Position numbers and translations under genes: made by a program | Assembly: GCA_022457155.1 (NCBI GenBank) | Contig: JAJGOT010000138.1 | Span: 590,001 to 654,000, forward strand | Reading direction: 5' to 3' | Length of the DNA: 64,000 bases | DNA from: Cladopsammia gracilis | Taxonomy: Eukaryota; Cnidaria; Anthozoa; Scleractinia; Dendrophylliidae | Notes under the pieces: model-generated | The model's input: only the letters and a program-made list of their open reading frames with translations | What the model was told of the DNA's origin: nothing | Database searches by the model: none | In this document: in pieces, positions 11,102 through 23,712 of the stretch | Position numbering within the stretch: position 1 is the stretch's first letter | Layout of the letters: each line of letters opens with the position of its first letter

Positions 11102-12600
11102 AAACTTCGTCTGACACTGCAGTACTAGTATTTCACGTGTTTTGTCCGTGGTTAAGTTAAATAAACAAAACAACATTATATCTCCATGTTGTTATATACA
11201 AGTACCGTACGTAAAAATCCGAGATCCGCAAAAATTTGGTTCCCGCCCGGGCCATATCGAACTTTGGGTTTGATTTTAGGTAGAGAATGGGATGCCGTTA
11301 ATCTCCATTTATGGTCATTTTTGTTGTTTGCCGTTATCAGGCTCTTTTGTTTGTGGAAGAAAGGTTTGAAAGAACCGACAATTAGCCAATTTTCCGACCG
11401 CGAAATGCGAGATCGTTGAAGACCGGAATGACAAAGTCAACTCTTCTGGGAGTGGGGTAAGGGAATAATTGAAGGGTCAATTGGATTACTATGCTAAGTG
11501 GAAAATTCCGAAACAAGGGTCGGAGTCTAACCATTTTATGTCAAATTTTAAGCTTTGTTTTGTTTTTCTCGCTCTGGTTTGCCTCATTTTAGGCATGTGA
11601 CCTACAAGTTAACTGCAAAACATCGTTCAGAACATTTTATGCTAGTTTTTCCGTCGTTTTAGAGAAATAACACATGTAAACAAAAAACTACTTAAAATAA
11701 ACTACCTGAAACAGCAGAGTTCTGGCCCTCTAGTGCGGCTTCGATGGCGTACGACCGTAGTTCCTTCCAAAACTGCAAGAAGTTTAACGACGCCATTACT
11801 AAAAGCAGATTGGCCGTGAGAATATGCGACCGCAATACTCCTGACTCGTGCCAATGACCTGAACGAACATAACGTTATTTAAGGCGGGCTTATCGATGGC
11901 GTTCGCCACTTGCGATAACATGGCTGAATAGCGAACAACTCAGTGGTTGAGCACTGGTTTAAGCCATGTTTAAGGCCCGCTCGGCGATGGAAGGACATCA
12001 TGAAGTCCGGAAATCCTTAAGTCTCTAGCACCTCTCAAAGAAACGAGTGGTGTTTCTTGTCGAACCTTGTGTCTAAAGCGCCATTTAGCGCTGGTGGTGA
12101 AAGATGAACCTTGGTGGACAAGTACGAGCCGGCGGGAAAGTCTGCAATCATTTCGGATCAGAAAGAGACAGTGTTGTGAGTTGTGGCCCATTTGACATCC
12201 CGTGCCGTGGTCGAAATGCCCGATATCCGAAGTGCTTCCAGACTTATAATATTTTGCTATAATGTTTGGGGCCGGAACTCCATTTCGGATTTGCCATAGA
12301 ATTTCCCGACATGCTTTGCGAAAGTGGCAGAGAGCCCTGCTATGCGTGTTCGGGCACTTGAAATATAGCTTTGGGCAGCTCGAAGTGAGTTCTTGCAAGG
12401 CAGGCAAAGGCTATGAGCCGACAGCGGAGAATCGGGAGCGCTTCCTAGGATGTCCGCAAAGGAGATGGTGCGAAACTAAGCGGCAGACTATTGGCGATAA
12501 AATGAAGCCGTTTTGAGGGAATGAACTTCGGTTCGGGATTGGTTTTTTTTAGCGGGATTTAGCGGCACAGGCCCAAACTTGGCCATCTGAACTTGTGCTT
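11102..12600. other. No recognisable gene; left arm of an inverted repeat
   Basis: Open frames of up to 145 codons at 11.97-12.5 kb have no recognisable motif and overlap on both strands. A segment AATTGAAGGGTCAATTGG near 11468 recurs in complement near 13025, suggesting the termini of another small element of about 1.5 kb. Confidence 0.45.
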
Positions 12601-12616
12601 TTTCCGTGCTTTTCCA

Positions 12617-12665
12617 AACACTAACCCTAAACCTAACCCTAAGCCAAAACTTAACCCTAACCCTG
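12617..12665 (-). repeat. Interstitial telomere-like repeats
   Basis: Five CTAACCCTAA/CCTAACCCTAA-type units, some degenerate, with CCCTAA on the plus strand (TTAGGG on the minus strand). TTAGGG is the usual animal telomere repeat; this is a short internal tract. Confidence 0.8.
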
Positions 12666-13030
12666 ACTACCTTGCCCTTTTTTCAAGTGAAACGAACATT
12701 AAAAGCAGTGAAACCAACAACTTGCGCTGTTATCAAGTGAAACCAACAACTTGAGCGGTTAAAAAGCAGTCAAAACAGTAATCCCAAGAGGAATAAAGCA
12801 CACAAAGACAAAGTGCTGCAGTGTTTGTTCGAGTTTTATTAGCTGACAGCATTTTTTGGACCGTTTCTTTTTCTAGAAAATGAAGCACAAAACTAGCGAA
12901 AAACATACAGGGCAATATTTACCACATGAAAACAAGTCCGTATGACAAAAACAGCTAATGGGGAGCAATGTTTTTTTTTTCCAATTTATCCTACTTAGCA
13001 TAGTATTCCAATTGACCCTTCAATTGTTGA

Positions 13031-14080
13031 GAACAATGACGGATTAACAGAGTGTCGGAAGGGGAGAGGGGTGTGGATAGTTTACGTCTGCGCCGTCAAG
13101 TAACTTAACGTTTTAAGGCCCCCGCAAACGAGTTAACACTGTTGCGGAAACATTGTTGCGGAAAAATTGTTTCCCTAAATGTTTCCTAAACGTCTTTAAA
13201 TTAAATTTTCGCGCTAATTTGTTATTGTTCTAACGGCTTTGTTTCTTAATCGTCAACCAAACATTAACCCTTTAAGCCCCGTTCAAAAACTCATTAATAA
13301 TTCATGAGCATATCAGCCAATCACACGACGCAAATCGATCACGTGTATGAGCCTTTATACCTGGTAATCTACGGTCATTATGAAAAGCCTGGTGGCGGCT
13401 TTGATTTCAGTCACAGGGGAGTTCGGGGCTGAATGGGCAAACAATGCAATTATCGCTGAATTTTTAATGAGAATGATTTTAAACTGACCGTCATATTTAT
13501 ATTAAGATCACACGTAATCTTTATATAAAGATTACTGATATGGGTAGTAATTGTTCAGGATTCTTAGTGCAACAAATGGTGACTCTGATATTTTTGTGCA
13601 GTACTGTTTTACGAAATCTGGTCTTTCGCCTTTCTATTTGGAATCTTCTCAACAAAATAAACAACCAACAGTTTAACAAGTGAGCCGTTATTTGAATGAC
13701 ACCAGCGCCCTCGTGTAAATTGCCAGGTAAGCGACTGGTTCGCAGATGCAAGCTGCTTATTTCTACTCGTTCTCTACCTCTGAAAAAAAAATTGTCAGCC
13801 GTTTTATCTACCGTACCTGACAACTTTAGTAGAGCATTTTTCATTAGATGTTTTCCCTCAGAACTATAAAATCCCAAAACTATAGTTCAGTCGACAGGAG
13901 CCGGGAAGCAATGGTCACTTCGTCGAAGACGTGGCACATGTGTTGTATGCTAATCAGTCTAGTCTACTTGTTTTTCTGGTATGCTAATTTCCTCTTTGCA
14001 CAAAAGCGCAATTGATTTAATTCCGAAGGGACACGCTTTTGAAAGAATGTTTTTGAAGCTGTTCAAAAAAGTCGCAGCAC
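13031..14080. other. No recognisable gene
   Basis: Non-coding sequence. The 118-codon minus frame at 13521-13877 has no recognisable feature. Confidence 0.55.
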
Positions 14081-14141
14081 GTGTATTATCAGGTGTAAAA
14101 ACTCTCGGCTTCGCCTCGAGTTTTTAAACCTGATAATACAC
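14081..14141. repeat. 24-bp-arm palindrome
   Basis: GTGTATTATCAGG...AAAAACTC (14081-14104) pairs with its complement at 14118-14141 with one mismatch around a 13-base GC-rich centre. Confidence 0.85.
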
Positions 14142-14188
14142 TGCTGCTCGTTTTTTAAACTATACATAGTGCCATATGGCACATAGGC

Positions 14189-14567
14189 CGTGTTTTCACG
14201 AGCGATTTTTCAAGTCGCTGAGCGAGTGACAGTTGGAAATCTCGTGAAAACAGTTGCTTGTCCAACTCGCTTAAAGTTAAGCGAGTCGGCGAATTACAAT
14301 AGAATTCTCATTAAATTTAAGCCACCAAACCAGGTCGCTTAAGCTTGTCGGCAATTAAACAACAAAGAAGGGCATTGTATTGTCGTTCTTTTGTGTTCTA
14401 ATTTTCTATTGTTTTAACAAAAGAAAATATATCGCGCATGGTATAAGAAAAATGAATAAAGTTCTGTCCGTGAAAACGCATAAATTTTTTAAGCTGCTTA
14501 ACGCGGTCAGTAAACAAATTACCTACAGGAATGTTAAGCGAGAAAAACCGCCTCGTGAAAACACAGT
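14189..14567. repeat. Small MITE-like element, TIR GTGTTTTCACGAG
   Basis: GTGTTTTCACGAG at 14190 is mirrored by CTCGTGAAAACAC at 14552-14564. The interior also has short mirrored blocks (TCGTGAAAACAG, GCGAGTCGG). No coding potential was recognised. Confidence 0.5.
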
Positions 14568-15282
14568 CATAATCACATAACTTGTTCAATATCTGGTCAA
14601 TTTCAATGAATTTTGGCCACCAAAATGGTCTTAAAAAGATCTACCCATTGAGCACATAAAATCATACCCCCTACTCTATGTGATGTGATTGACCACCCCC
14701 CAAACATTTCAGTGTTTTTTCTTAATGCATATGTGCTTTAAGGTGAAACTCATTTTATTCTACTCACTGGGAGCTGAAAAATGAGGTATAGTTTTGGGGT
14801 ATACCTAGAATGTATGAAGACTACGACTTTGCTAAATGTTTTTGTTTTTATGTTTCAAACCCATTTCTATCAAAGCCATTACTTTCTCCATTTGAAATGG
14901 CACAAGTTATGAACTGTACTAATCAAAACCTTTCAAATGGTATATCATACATGGTCATACAGGTTTTAGTTATCGTTTTGGAAAAAAGGGAAATTGCTTC
15001 GGGGCTTAAAGGGTTAATCGACACAAATTGCTTTCTATTTAACAGAGCCCAGAAACTCTTCGGTAGACCTTTTTAAATGATATAAGTAAACAGCCTAGAC
15101 GAGTTTTCAATTAAATCCGATATTCGACGGATTGTTTAAATTAGAAAAGAAACCCAACCCTTTTCAAGAATAATGAACGTCTTTGAAATTCGCGCTCAGT
15201 TAACGTCATTGTTTTCTTGTTCTGTCTGAACGGTCCCGCGAGACAAACCCTTAGATTATAGAGTAGAACAACGCCACCCTCT

Positions 15283-15668
15283 GAATGAAAAGATATTAAA
15301 AAATTTTGAAGCGTGCGCTATATAACTAGGTCAGAGAAAATTCATGTTATTTAAAATCATACGGCAAGAGAAGGTAAACACGAATCAAATAAGATGTCCT
15401 TTAGAAATGCGAAAGCAATATCGCTGAGAAAACATCATACCCTAACAAAATAACAAATGAATGAAACTGAATGAAAAGAAAATTAGAAAAAATTTGTAGC
15501 GTATGCAATATAACTTGGTCAGGGCAAACTTAAGGGAAATTCACGTTATTTAAAATCATACGACGAGTGAAGGTAACGTGCATTTAAAAAATAAATCAAG
15601 ATGTCCTTTGGAAATGCGAAAGCAGTATCGCTTAGAAAAAATATCGCACCCTAACGAAATAACAATAG
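15283..15668. repeat. Tandem duplication, ~190-bp unit
   Basis: Two copies share GAAAAGA...TAGGTCAG, ATTTAAAATCATACG, AAGATGTCCTTT and CACCCTAAC-type blocks in the same order, with small indels. Confidence 0.7.
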
Positions 15669-15969
15669 GCATGTTTTTGACAGCAACCGCCACATAAAGA
15701 GTAAGCTTTCTATTCACAACATTTTTGATAATTCTAAAATAATAACAACTGGCTAGAGACGAGCAGTCGATTAAAAAAAGCCACATGCTATTTTAAATTC
15801 GATTGAAAAATTCAGCGAATAAAGTCATTTTAGCAGAGCAATTAGCAATGCGTAGGTGCGCATGAGAGGGAATCACACTGCACGGAAAAAATCTTTAAAC
15901 AGAGGTTTTATGTAGCGGACTCCAGATATGAGCTAAAAAAATCCCGACATGTTTTCGCATTGGTTAGTT

Positions 15970-16380
15970 TTTCGGTTATGTTTTTTTTTTCACTAGACCT
16001 CCGTTGGGTGCAAAAATATCGTCACCGACAATTTGCCAATTGGTCGCGATTGGTCGCCAAATGCGATCACCAGTACGTTGGGGAAACATGAAGGCAAGTC
16101 AGTGAACGACTTTCTGGTCATCGCTCTTCCATTAAGAAAGATGTAAACACATTTATCGCAAGGCATTTCAACTTGCCTGGTCATTCAATAGATGATATCA
16201 GGATACAACCTATTGAGCACATCACGCAGAGACCTGGTGAGACGGAGCAGGATGTTACCATTAGACGCTTAGATCGCGAACGCTTTTGGATGATAGTACT
16301 CGCCACTGTGTATCCTTATGGACTCAATGATCGATTACAACATGTTGGAAACATTTCAAATTTTATATCCGCTATTAATG
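15970..16380 (+). pseudogene. GIY-YIG endonuclease end of an upstream Penelope-like element copy
   Basis: With one frame change near 16095, the translation gives [30 protein letters not shown] and [24 protein letters not shown]. This is the GIY-YIG nuclease that closes the protein of Penelope-like elements (YVGE is the second half of the GIY-YIG signature). It is followed at once by the N-terminus of another copy, so this is the 3' end of a tandem partner. The reading frame is broken. Confidence 0.75.
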
Positions 16381-16865
16381 TCTTTTCAATCGTCATAAAT
16401 GCCGTAAAAGAAGCCATGGATGACGTCGTAATTCAAGACATACTTACGAGTTCACACTGGACCAACTTCACAATTTGTACAACGGAGGTCATGGTGGCCT
16501 GCATCGTCTCCTTAAAACACTCTATAGTATCTGGTTACCAAATTTACATAAACGTTTCAAGGAATGTCAGCAGCTTATAGCAGCCAATCGGGATCAACGT
16601 TTCAGGAGAATTGTTTTAGATGTCTGCTGCAAAAGGTTATTTTTTCCAGTACGTACAGGTAATACCTCCAGCGCTAAACCTCAGCAGCTCTTTATTAAGA
16701 TATATTTTCTCTATAAAGGGATAGATAAAGTTAACCTAACTTACATTTTACATAACAAACTAGTTAAATCTAAAGTAGCAATCTATTTTCAGGAACAGGA
16801 TCCACACCACTGCAGTTATAAGTAAACGAATACCATTTCTAGGAGAGTCTTTAATAATCAAATAC
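16381..16865 (+). pseudogene. N-terminal part of a Penelope-like element ORF
   Basis: The block [20 protein letters not shown] is followed by [21 protein letters not shown] and [20 protein letters not shown] recognise these as the N-terminal region of Neptune-type Penelope-like proteins. It is in the same orientation as the RT part at 19.2-20.9 kb and was continuous with it before a LINE inserted at about 16866. Confidence 0.65.
16753..16855. repeat. Left copy of a ~103-bp target-site duplication
   Basis: This segment (TAACAAACTAGTTAAATC to GAGAGTCTTTAAT) recurs with no visible change at 19090-19192, directly after the A-rich tail of the intervening LINE. A few further bases (AATCAAA) also match after a small indel. 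Confidence 0.85.
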
Positions 16866-19089
16866 CCTTTATGCCTTCGGATATGGACAATCATTTATTC
16901 AGTGGATTCAAACATTTTATAAAAATATATCAAGTTGTGTCCTAAACAATGTTTTTTCTACTGCACCTTTTTTTATTTGAACGAGGAGTAAGGCAGGGGG
17001 ATCCTCTCTCTGCTTACTTGTTTATTATGGTGCTAGAAATTTTATGTATAAGTATACGTAGAAGCAAGGATATTCAAGGAATTGTTGTAGATACTGAGGA
17101 GATAAAGTTGGGGTTGTTTGTTGATGATTTGACCGCCTTCTTAAAGAGTGATCACTCACTTAAAATATTTATGGAACTAGTAGAAGATTTCGGGGAAATT
17201 TCTGGCCTTAGAATTAATCATGAAAAGTCCGAGGTAATGTTATTAGGTAATCGTGGATATCATTCTTTGCGAAACGATACCGAAATAAGAAACTTAAAAA
17301 TTAAACACGCAGTAAAAATCTTAGGAGTTCACTTTACCTACGATCTACGTGCTAAACGAAAGTTGAATTTTGATGAAATTGTTACCTCTATCAAACAAAA
17401 ATTACATATTTGGAGATGGCGAGATCTTACCATAATTGGTAGAATTCAGATAGTCAAAACGTTCATAATTCCTATTTTTCTATTTAGGGCAAGCATGATT
17501 TGCTCTGATCAAGAGTTTGTTAAAGAGGTGAACAAAATTATTTTTGATTTCATTTGGAAAGGAAAAGACAAGGTTAAGCGTTCTGTTCTGGTTGGCGATA
17601 TTGAGGACGGAGGGCTGAAGGCTCCACATTTAAATTCCATGATTGAAACACAGAGGATTATTTGTTGTAAGAAATTAGCCAGTGACGAACCGAGTAGCTG
17701 GAAAACTATTTTACTGCATTACTTAAAATCGGTTGGAGGTAAGCTTATCTTATGTTGCAATTTCGATGTTAAAATGTTGCCGATAAAACTCCCTCCTTTT
17801 TACGAAGATTGTTTAAAAAGCTTCGCAAAATGCTCATTGGCAAATAATCAATGCGAAGACGTAACTCTCCAAACTATTCTTTGGAACAATAAATTTATTT
17901 GTGTTGATGGAAAAATTGTATTTTTTAAAACATTAGCAGAAAAGGGGATTCTAAGAATAGCTGACCTAATCTCTGAAAATCATGAGTTTATAACCAAATG
18001 TAATGTGAGAGAGTTGAATCTTACTCCTTTGGATCTTTTTAGACTCGTATCCGTGATAAACGCCTTGCCAGATGAGTGGCGAGATTTGCTAAAAAAGTCC
18101 TCTTACTCTGACAAAAAAGTATTTAATTTACAGGAGCAAATTGTTTTAAGTTTAAACGGGCAAAAGACTCCTATCAATAAAGCCGTGTCAAAAACTATTT
18201 ACGAAGAACTCCGAAATAGAGTTATTACTACCCCCTCTGCTCAAAAGAAATACAATAGTTATTTTATAAATCATGCCCTTGATTGGAGAGAAATATATAG
18301 TTTACCACATCGTGTCACCTCCGATACAAAATTGCGTGAATTTCAGTTCAAACTATTAAACAGGTGCCTTGCGACAAATGACTTTTTAAATAAAATCGGT
18401 GTCTTGCCTTCCCCAGTATGTTCTTTTTGTGGAAAAGAAAACGAATCCCTCGAACACTTTTTAATCTCTTGCAATTACACCAATGAATTCTGGAAAGAGG
18501 TTATAAAATGGCTTTGCAATTTAAAAGTCAATATACTTAATCTTAATAACAGAGAAATCATGTTTGGAATGTCAAATTGTGAAGACGAGTTATTTGTTAA
18601 TCATGTACTACTAATTGCTAAACAATATTTGTATTCATGTCGTTGTAATCACACCTCTCCTCTAATTAAAGTATTTAAGGCTAGAGTAAAAAAGATTCAA
18701 AATCTTGAACTAGAGATTGCAAAGTCAAAAAATAAGTTATCTAATCATACTGCGAAATGGAGGAAATATATAGAAAAGATTGACTTATAATTGGCGCATT
18801 TAAATACTATACTCTGTATATAAACTACGCGCATTAGGTCTGACGACATCAGAGTCAGTCGTGTGTTTGTGACGTAATGTGGGTGTGCGTGCTTGTAAGT
18901 GTAAATTGCATTGTATAGTCTATAGTTCTAATTATAAGTAATGAAATGAAATTATTTTTCGGTTATACTATACTATTGATGTAGTGAAATGCAAAATAGT
19001 TTAATGTAATGTAACGTAAACGTGTAAAGTGTTGTAGATTACTAGCAGAATGCTGTAAAAAAAAAACAAAAAAATTACAAAAAAAAAAA
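16866..19089 (+). mobile_element. 5'-truncated LINE (L1/Tx1-like) inside the Penelope-like element
   Basis: The copy starts inside the RT domain right after the left duplication, runs through the RT C-terminal region and a 3' UTR (18791-19055), and ends in an A-rich tail (about 19056-19089). The duplication of at least 103 bp flanks it on both sides. Confidence 0.8.
16870..18790 (+). pseudogene. LINE reverse transcriptase, C-terminal two thirds
   Basis: After a frameshift in a T run near 16970, a single frame of over 600 codons is open to the stop at 18790. It has the RT motif GVRQGDPLSAYLFIMVLEI, the catalytic FVDD in LGLFVDDLTAF, the motif SGLRINHEKSEVML, ILGVHFT, the thumb region, FIWKGKD, and a C-terminal zinc-binding CSFCGKENESLEHFLISC. 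This order is typical of L1/Tx1-type LINEs. The endonuclease and first RT motifs are absent because of 5' truncation, so it cannot act alone. The long open frame suggests a fairly young insertion. Confidence 0.85.
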
Positions 19090-19192
19090 TAACAAACTAG
19101 TTAAATCTAAAGTAGCAATCTATTTTCAGGAACAGGATCCACACCACTGCAGTTATAAGTAAACGAATACCATTTCTAGGAGAGTCTTTAAT
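19090..19192. repeat. Right copy of the ~103-bp target-site duplication
   Basis: Partner of 16753-16855. Confidence 0.85.
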
Positions 19193-20893
19193 TATAATCA
19201 AACCCTCCATAACGTTAATATCGATGATTATAGTAATGCATCTATAATCTTGTGACTGCGCGTCCTCCACCTTTCGTTTTGAGCCTCACGGCCATGTTAT
19301 TACTGGAGATCTACGCATTGTTAATATTAGAAAACTTAGACGTCTACTGGAGAAAGGTCGGAAGTATAGAGAGCAGAATACCGTCGATTGGAACCTAAAC
19401 AAGAAGATATTGACGAACGCTGTAGATGATTACACCAAGAACTGGAGTAAACGTGAAGGTCGCCATGTGTCAGCACTGGAAGAATGGTCAGAGACAGTAA
19501 AGATGGTCATCCAGAATAAAATCAACAACCTGCTGTAATTTTAGACCCTGTCACAAACCCTTAGACTGACAGATGACAGACATGTCATGGCACATTTGAA
19601 GAAACTACAAGGAAGTACTTACTAGTGCCTGCGGATAAAGCTGGTAATAACATCGTTTTTTATTTGCAAGTATTACTACATACATACCCTGATGGAAGAA
19701 CTTGGCATACATTCCGGTAGTACTATTAATTCCACATATGAAAAACAAGGTGTTACAGGTGATGAGATTTACGGACCCACACCATGACCTTAGAAAATGT
19801 ATTCCACCTCACCTTGCAACAGAAGGAGAAAAATTTGCCAAAAATATATTGGATTCCAAAACTTCACAAGACACCGTACAAAGCACGTTTTATTGCAGGT
19901 TGAAGTTCATGCACCACTACTAAGATCTCCAAATGGATAACTGAGTGCCTTAAACTTGTCAAGAGTCATTCTACTTCGTACTGCAAGACTATTTTGGAAC
20001 GAACAGGTGTTAACTGCATGTGGATCATCAAGAATTCGTCGGATGTAATTCGCACATTGCAGGAAAAACAACTTTCACTTAATCAAGTGAGTACTTGGGA
20101 CGTTTCCACTCTTTACACTAGCCTTTCACATGCCAAACTCCATTGTCTACTCGAGAGGGTTTTTAACACCAGAAGGAAGAGTTTCATAGCAACCAATAAT
20201 TTCCACACATTCTGGGCTAATGATGGGAAGTCTACGAAGTACACTTACTTCTCCTGTAGGGAACTGTGCCTCACTATTGACTTTCTTATCGACAATATCT
20301 ACGTCCGCTTCGGAAACTCAGTTTTTCGGCAAATCATTGGCATACCAATGGGCACTAACAGCGCACCTTTGTTGGCTGATCTGTTCCTCCACACCTTCGA
20401 GTACGATTTCATGCTCAGAACAATAAAGCAAGATATGACGAAAGCCGTCCAATTAAGCAACACCTTTCATTATATCGACAATTAATTGAGCGTTAACAAT
20501 GAGAATTATGGAAATTACATCAGCGACATTTACCCGTCGGACCTGGAACTAAAGGACACCACCTTAACATCAAATGAAATGTGTTATCTGGACACGAGAA
20601 TTAAGAATGGTGACAGCAACACACCTTTCCATCTCAGCGTCTACGACAAGAGGGATGACTTCTCATTTCAGATTGTCAATTTTCCTCATATGAACAGCAA
20701 CATTCCCGCCAATCCGGCCTATGGTGTTTATATATCTCAATTGGTGAGAGATGTTAGAATTTGCACATCGAAGATGGATTTTATACATAGACGTCGCCGA
20801 CTTTCATCACGTCTCCTTCACCAAGGGTTCAAATCTACGGTCCTTCATAAATCTGAATTCTTCAAACGCCACGGATTCTTTATATCATCCTAG
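19193..20893 (+). pseudogene. Penelope-like element reverse transcriptase (Neptune-like), broken
   Basis: Pieces in several frames follow the Penelope-type RT order: [72 protein letters not shown], then FHYIDN where the catalytic YxDD should stand (the second D reads N and is followed by a stop, TAA). The C-terminal part has DTRIKNG, YDKRDDFSFQIVNFP, NPAYGVYISQL and KRHGFF. At least four frame breaks plus the lost catalytic residue make it dead. It is the continuation of the N-terminal block at 16.4-16.9 kb. No GIY-YIG domain follows it; that domain is instead seen upstream, from the tandem partner. Confidence 0.8.
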
Positions 20894-21893
20894 CGTCCCT
20901 TTTTAAGGTGGCAAAACACAGTTTTACTGTACCTATGCATCATTCATTGTCATTTTAAAACCACTAACGTCTGGGCGCCCAAAATTGGCGAGGCATAAGA
21001 TTAAGCAACAAGCTTTATATTTTGATATTTTTGTCGAGCTTTTAGGGTGTTGCCATGGCAACAAGGTGGATTGTAAATCAGCCTGCAATATTTGGTTTTG
21101 TTTATTTTCATTTCCTTTTTTTTTCATTTGTCTGTAGTAAACTCGTAAAAATATTCGCGTGGTAACGCTGGTCTCATGTAATTTTGACAGAGGGATCTTC
21201 CGTAATTTGTGATTTAATATGTTTGCGTTTTGTAAAAATCTCCTCTGTTAGATTTCAAATTTAGGATGGCAGGTGAGTTCGGCATATTCGGAACTATTAT
21301 TGTGCCAAATTTCGTGAAATTCTAACGAGTGGTTCCGTAGAAATCAGTACGTTTCCGAGGAAAGTCGCTAAAACATCCAGTCACAATTTTTTGGTCAATT
21401 GCGCATGCGTTGCATTTGACTGTGTTCTCGATCCAAAGACAAAAACGACCAAAAAGGCAGTGCATTTCTTCAATGGTTCTATAAATTATCTATTGATTCA
21501 ACAAGCATTTTTACGAACAACAAATTTTTTGATTTTAAAACGAAAAACAACACTTTCGCGATCCACGCTGAGCAAAATAAAATGATCGCTGAATAGGCGC
21601 CACATTTGTTTTTCTCAAAACACTGCACATGCTCAGCCACCTTAATTTCTAAATTGCTTCCATTCGGTTTGATGCAGGTACGCGCGCGCAATTTTCCTTA
21701 AGTTGTGCGCGTGCTTGGCTTATTTAGTTGATGTGTGTGCTTAGCGTACTATATTTAACGTACTATATTTATTTTGCGTGGTTTTCCTTACTAATATGTC
21801 TTGTCAGTAACTGTGCTCACACTGGGTGGCTCCTAAAATGTTTTGCAATTGGTATAGGATTCAATGGAGACGAAACAAATTGTGGAATTGTGT

Positions 21894-21925
<32 letters not shown>

Positions 21926-22660
21926 GAAATTGAGATATGTTTAGTAGCCACATTTATTTGAGGTCTGTCCCCTATGAATTAAAGGCCGAACGCTATTTCA
22001 AAATACCCCATTGAAAAAGTTGGCTATTGAAATATAAAACAAAAGATAAAAAAGCGGCATTGTTTTTAAAAATCCAAACCAAACAATAGGCAAAGTTTGA
22101 TCAATGGTAGAGTCTGAAGGGCGAATTCGCTAAAAACTGTTTCCTGAAACGCAAAAAAAAAATCAGCAATCCGCGAAATCGAACTCCCGCGAAAACTTCA
22201 TGCCACACGGTAAGATAAAATCATCAAAACAGTGCAGTGCGTGCAGCTCCTAGCTAATTATATGTACAACACTTTTGCATGGTTGAAGAAAATCAGTTGC
22301 ATTACAGAAGAGAGTTAAACACTAAGGTTGCCGGGACACTTAATGTATTTGTGGGGCACTCCGTAGGGATTGGTTACCCCAGCTCGTGGATTATCCCTGA
22401 CAAACAAGTGTCATGCCAAAGTTGTTTGGTATGACACTCCCTTTACATGTTTTGGCCATTTTACGACCGTACACTGTAAATTTGTAATGATTTTTTTAAT
22501 GACCGTATACTGTTTTGAAACTATTCTTTTTGTCGACCACACTACACTTCATAGTTTACCCAGTTTTCCTTTTTTTTAAATTTAAAAACCGTACACTGAA
22601 AACTTTAATTGATTTGTAAATGACCATACACCGTTTTCATAGTCCATTCCTTTTTTTTTG
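20894..22660. other. No recognisable gene
   Basis: Non-coding sequence with short open frames on both strands. Around 22.45-22.68 kb a motif of the type ATTTTACGACCGTACACTG recurs three times at irregular spacing. Confidence 0.55.
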
Positions 22661-22665
22661 TTTGG

Positions 22666-23712
22666 TTATTTTACGACTGTACGAACTCTACATGCGGTTT
22701 CTTCATAAGCAGACAACCTCGATGGTCGCAGCTTTATTCCCCATTTTCTAGACCATTGTTTTAATATGTATTTCACTTTGCTATAACAACGCTCAAAGTC
22801 ACCATCATTTCTGTCGAGGATTTCCTTGAGGTTGTGGACTGAGTGGAATAAAGTCTTCAAGGCTTCTTTGTCTGGGCGCACAGAATACTTTGCAAAGAAG
22901 TTTTCAACGTATTTTTCGTCTGGCGGATTCCATTTCAATTTCGCTTTTGAGCGGAAAGTAGTAACAGACACAGATGCTGTTTCATTAATGGCGTCAACCC
23001 ATGCTTCTGTTCTGTTAAAAGGTGGTTTAAGGACATTTGATGGTAATACCATGTCCTGCTTTTCTTTTCGTCTCAGGTAGCACACTTTGTCGTAGATTTT
23101 CTTCACCATCTTAGAATCGTTTCCAAATTCGCGTTAATCTACGTGCTCAGCAATAGTGTTTTTAACAGTGTCGAAAGTAACTTGAGCGTCAGAAATTATT
23201 TGGTTGGAAAACAGCATTTCGATGATTTCTACTTGACTATTGGAAAGTCCTTCAACGTTAATGCTTGGCTCCGATTCTTCATCATTGGGCTTTGTTGAAT
23301 TTGCCGATATGTTTCCTGATTCCGTTCTTGTTGCCACTAGCTGGTGAACTCTTACAGACTTCTTTGTGATGTGACCAATGTTGTAATAATGATCAGCCGT
23401 TTCCTCTTTGTCAGCCATGTGTTCGTGGATGGCCCTATTTTCAACGACATTCATGTCAAACGTTCTTGAGGCGGCAGTCTTCCTGACATCGGTACTCGTC
23501 AACTTTACTTCCTTAGCCTTGAACCAAAAGGCAGTTACCCTCTTCCCGATGCTGCTGTGATCAAATCATTCCCCTCCGATGCCACAAACAGGGCTTCCTC
23601 CTCATCATTGGCACAAATGCCACGTACATGTTTGATGTACCTGCTTACGTTGGCATGAGTTTCTGCATCCATGCAAATCCGTGCGAGGCCATCAATGGAT
23701 CGCTTATGTTTA
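22666..23712 (-). pseudogene. Tyrosine recombinase-like gene, C-terminal part (split copy)
   Basis: The minus strand reads DAETHANVSRYIKHVRGIC and ALFVASEGNDLITAASGR (frame break near 23550). It continues LTSTDVRKTAASRTF (arginine box) and AIHEHMADKEETADHYYNI, which resembles the C-terminal catalytic H...T..YY box of tyrosine recombinases. After another break, a basic C-terminal domain ends near 22670. The arginine-box histidine appears as T or S, so catalytic competence is doubtful even before the breaks. The middle and N-terminal parts of the same gene lie at 25615-25850 and 30684-30806, separated by a LINE and an LTR retrotransposon. It is probably a Crypton-like or related repeat-borne recombinase; the exact family is not certain. 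Confidence 0.6.

Noticed and set aside
12262..12516. 84-codon plus frame overlapping a 145-codon minus frame (11970-12407)
   Set aside because: No motif, no supporting start context, both strands open in GC-richer sequence; probably chance.
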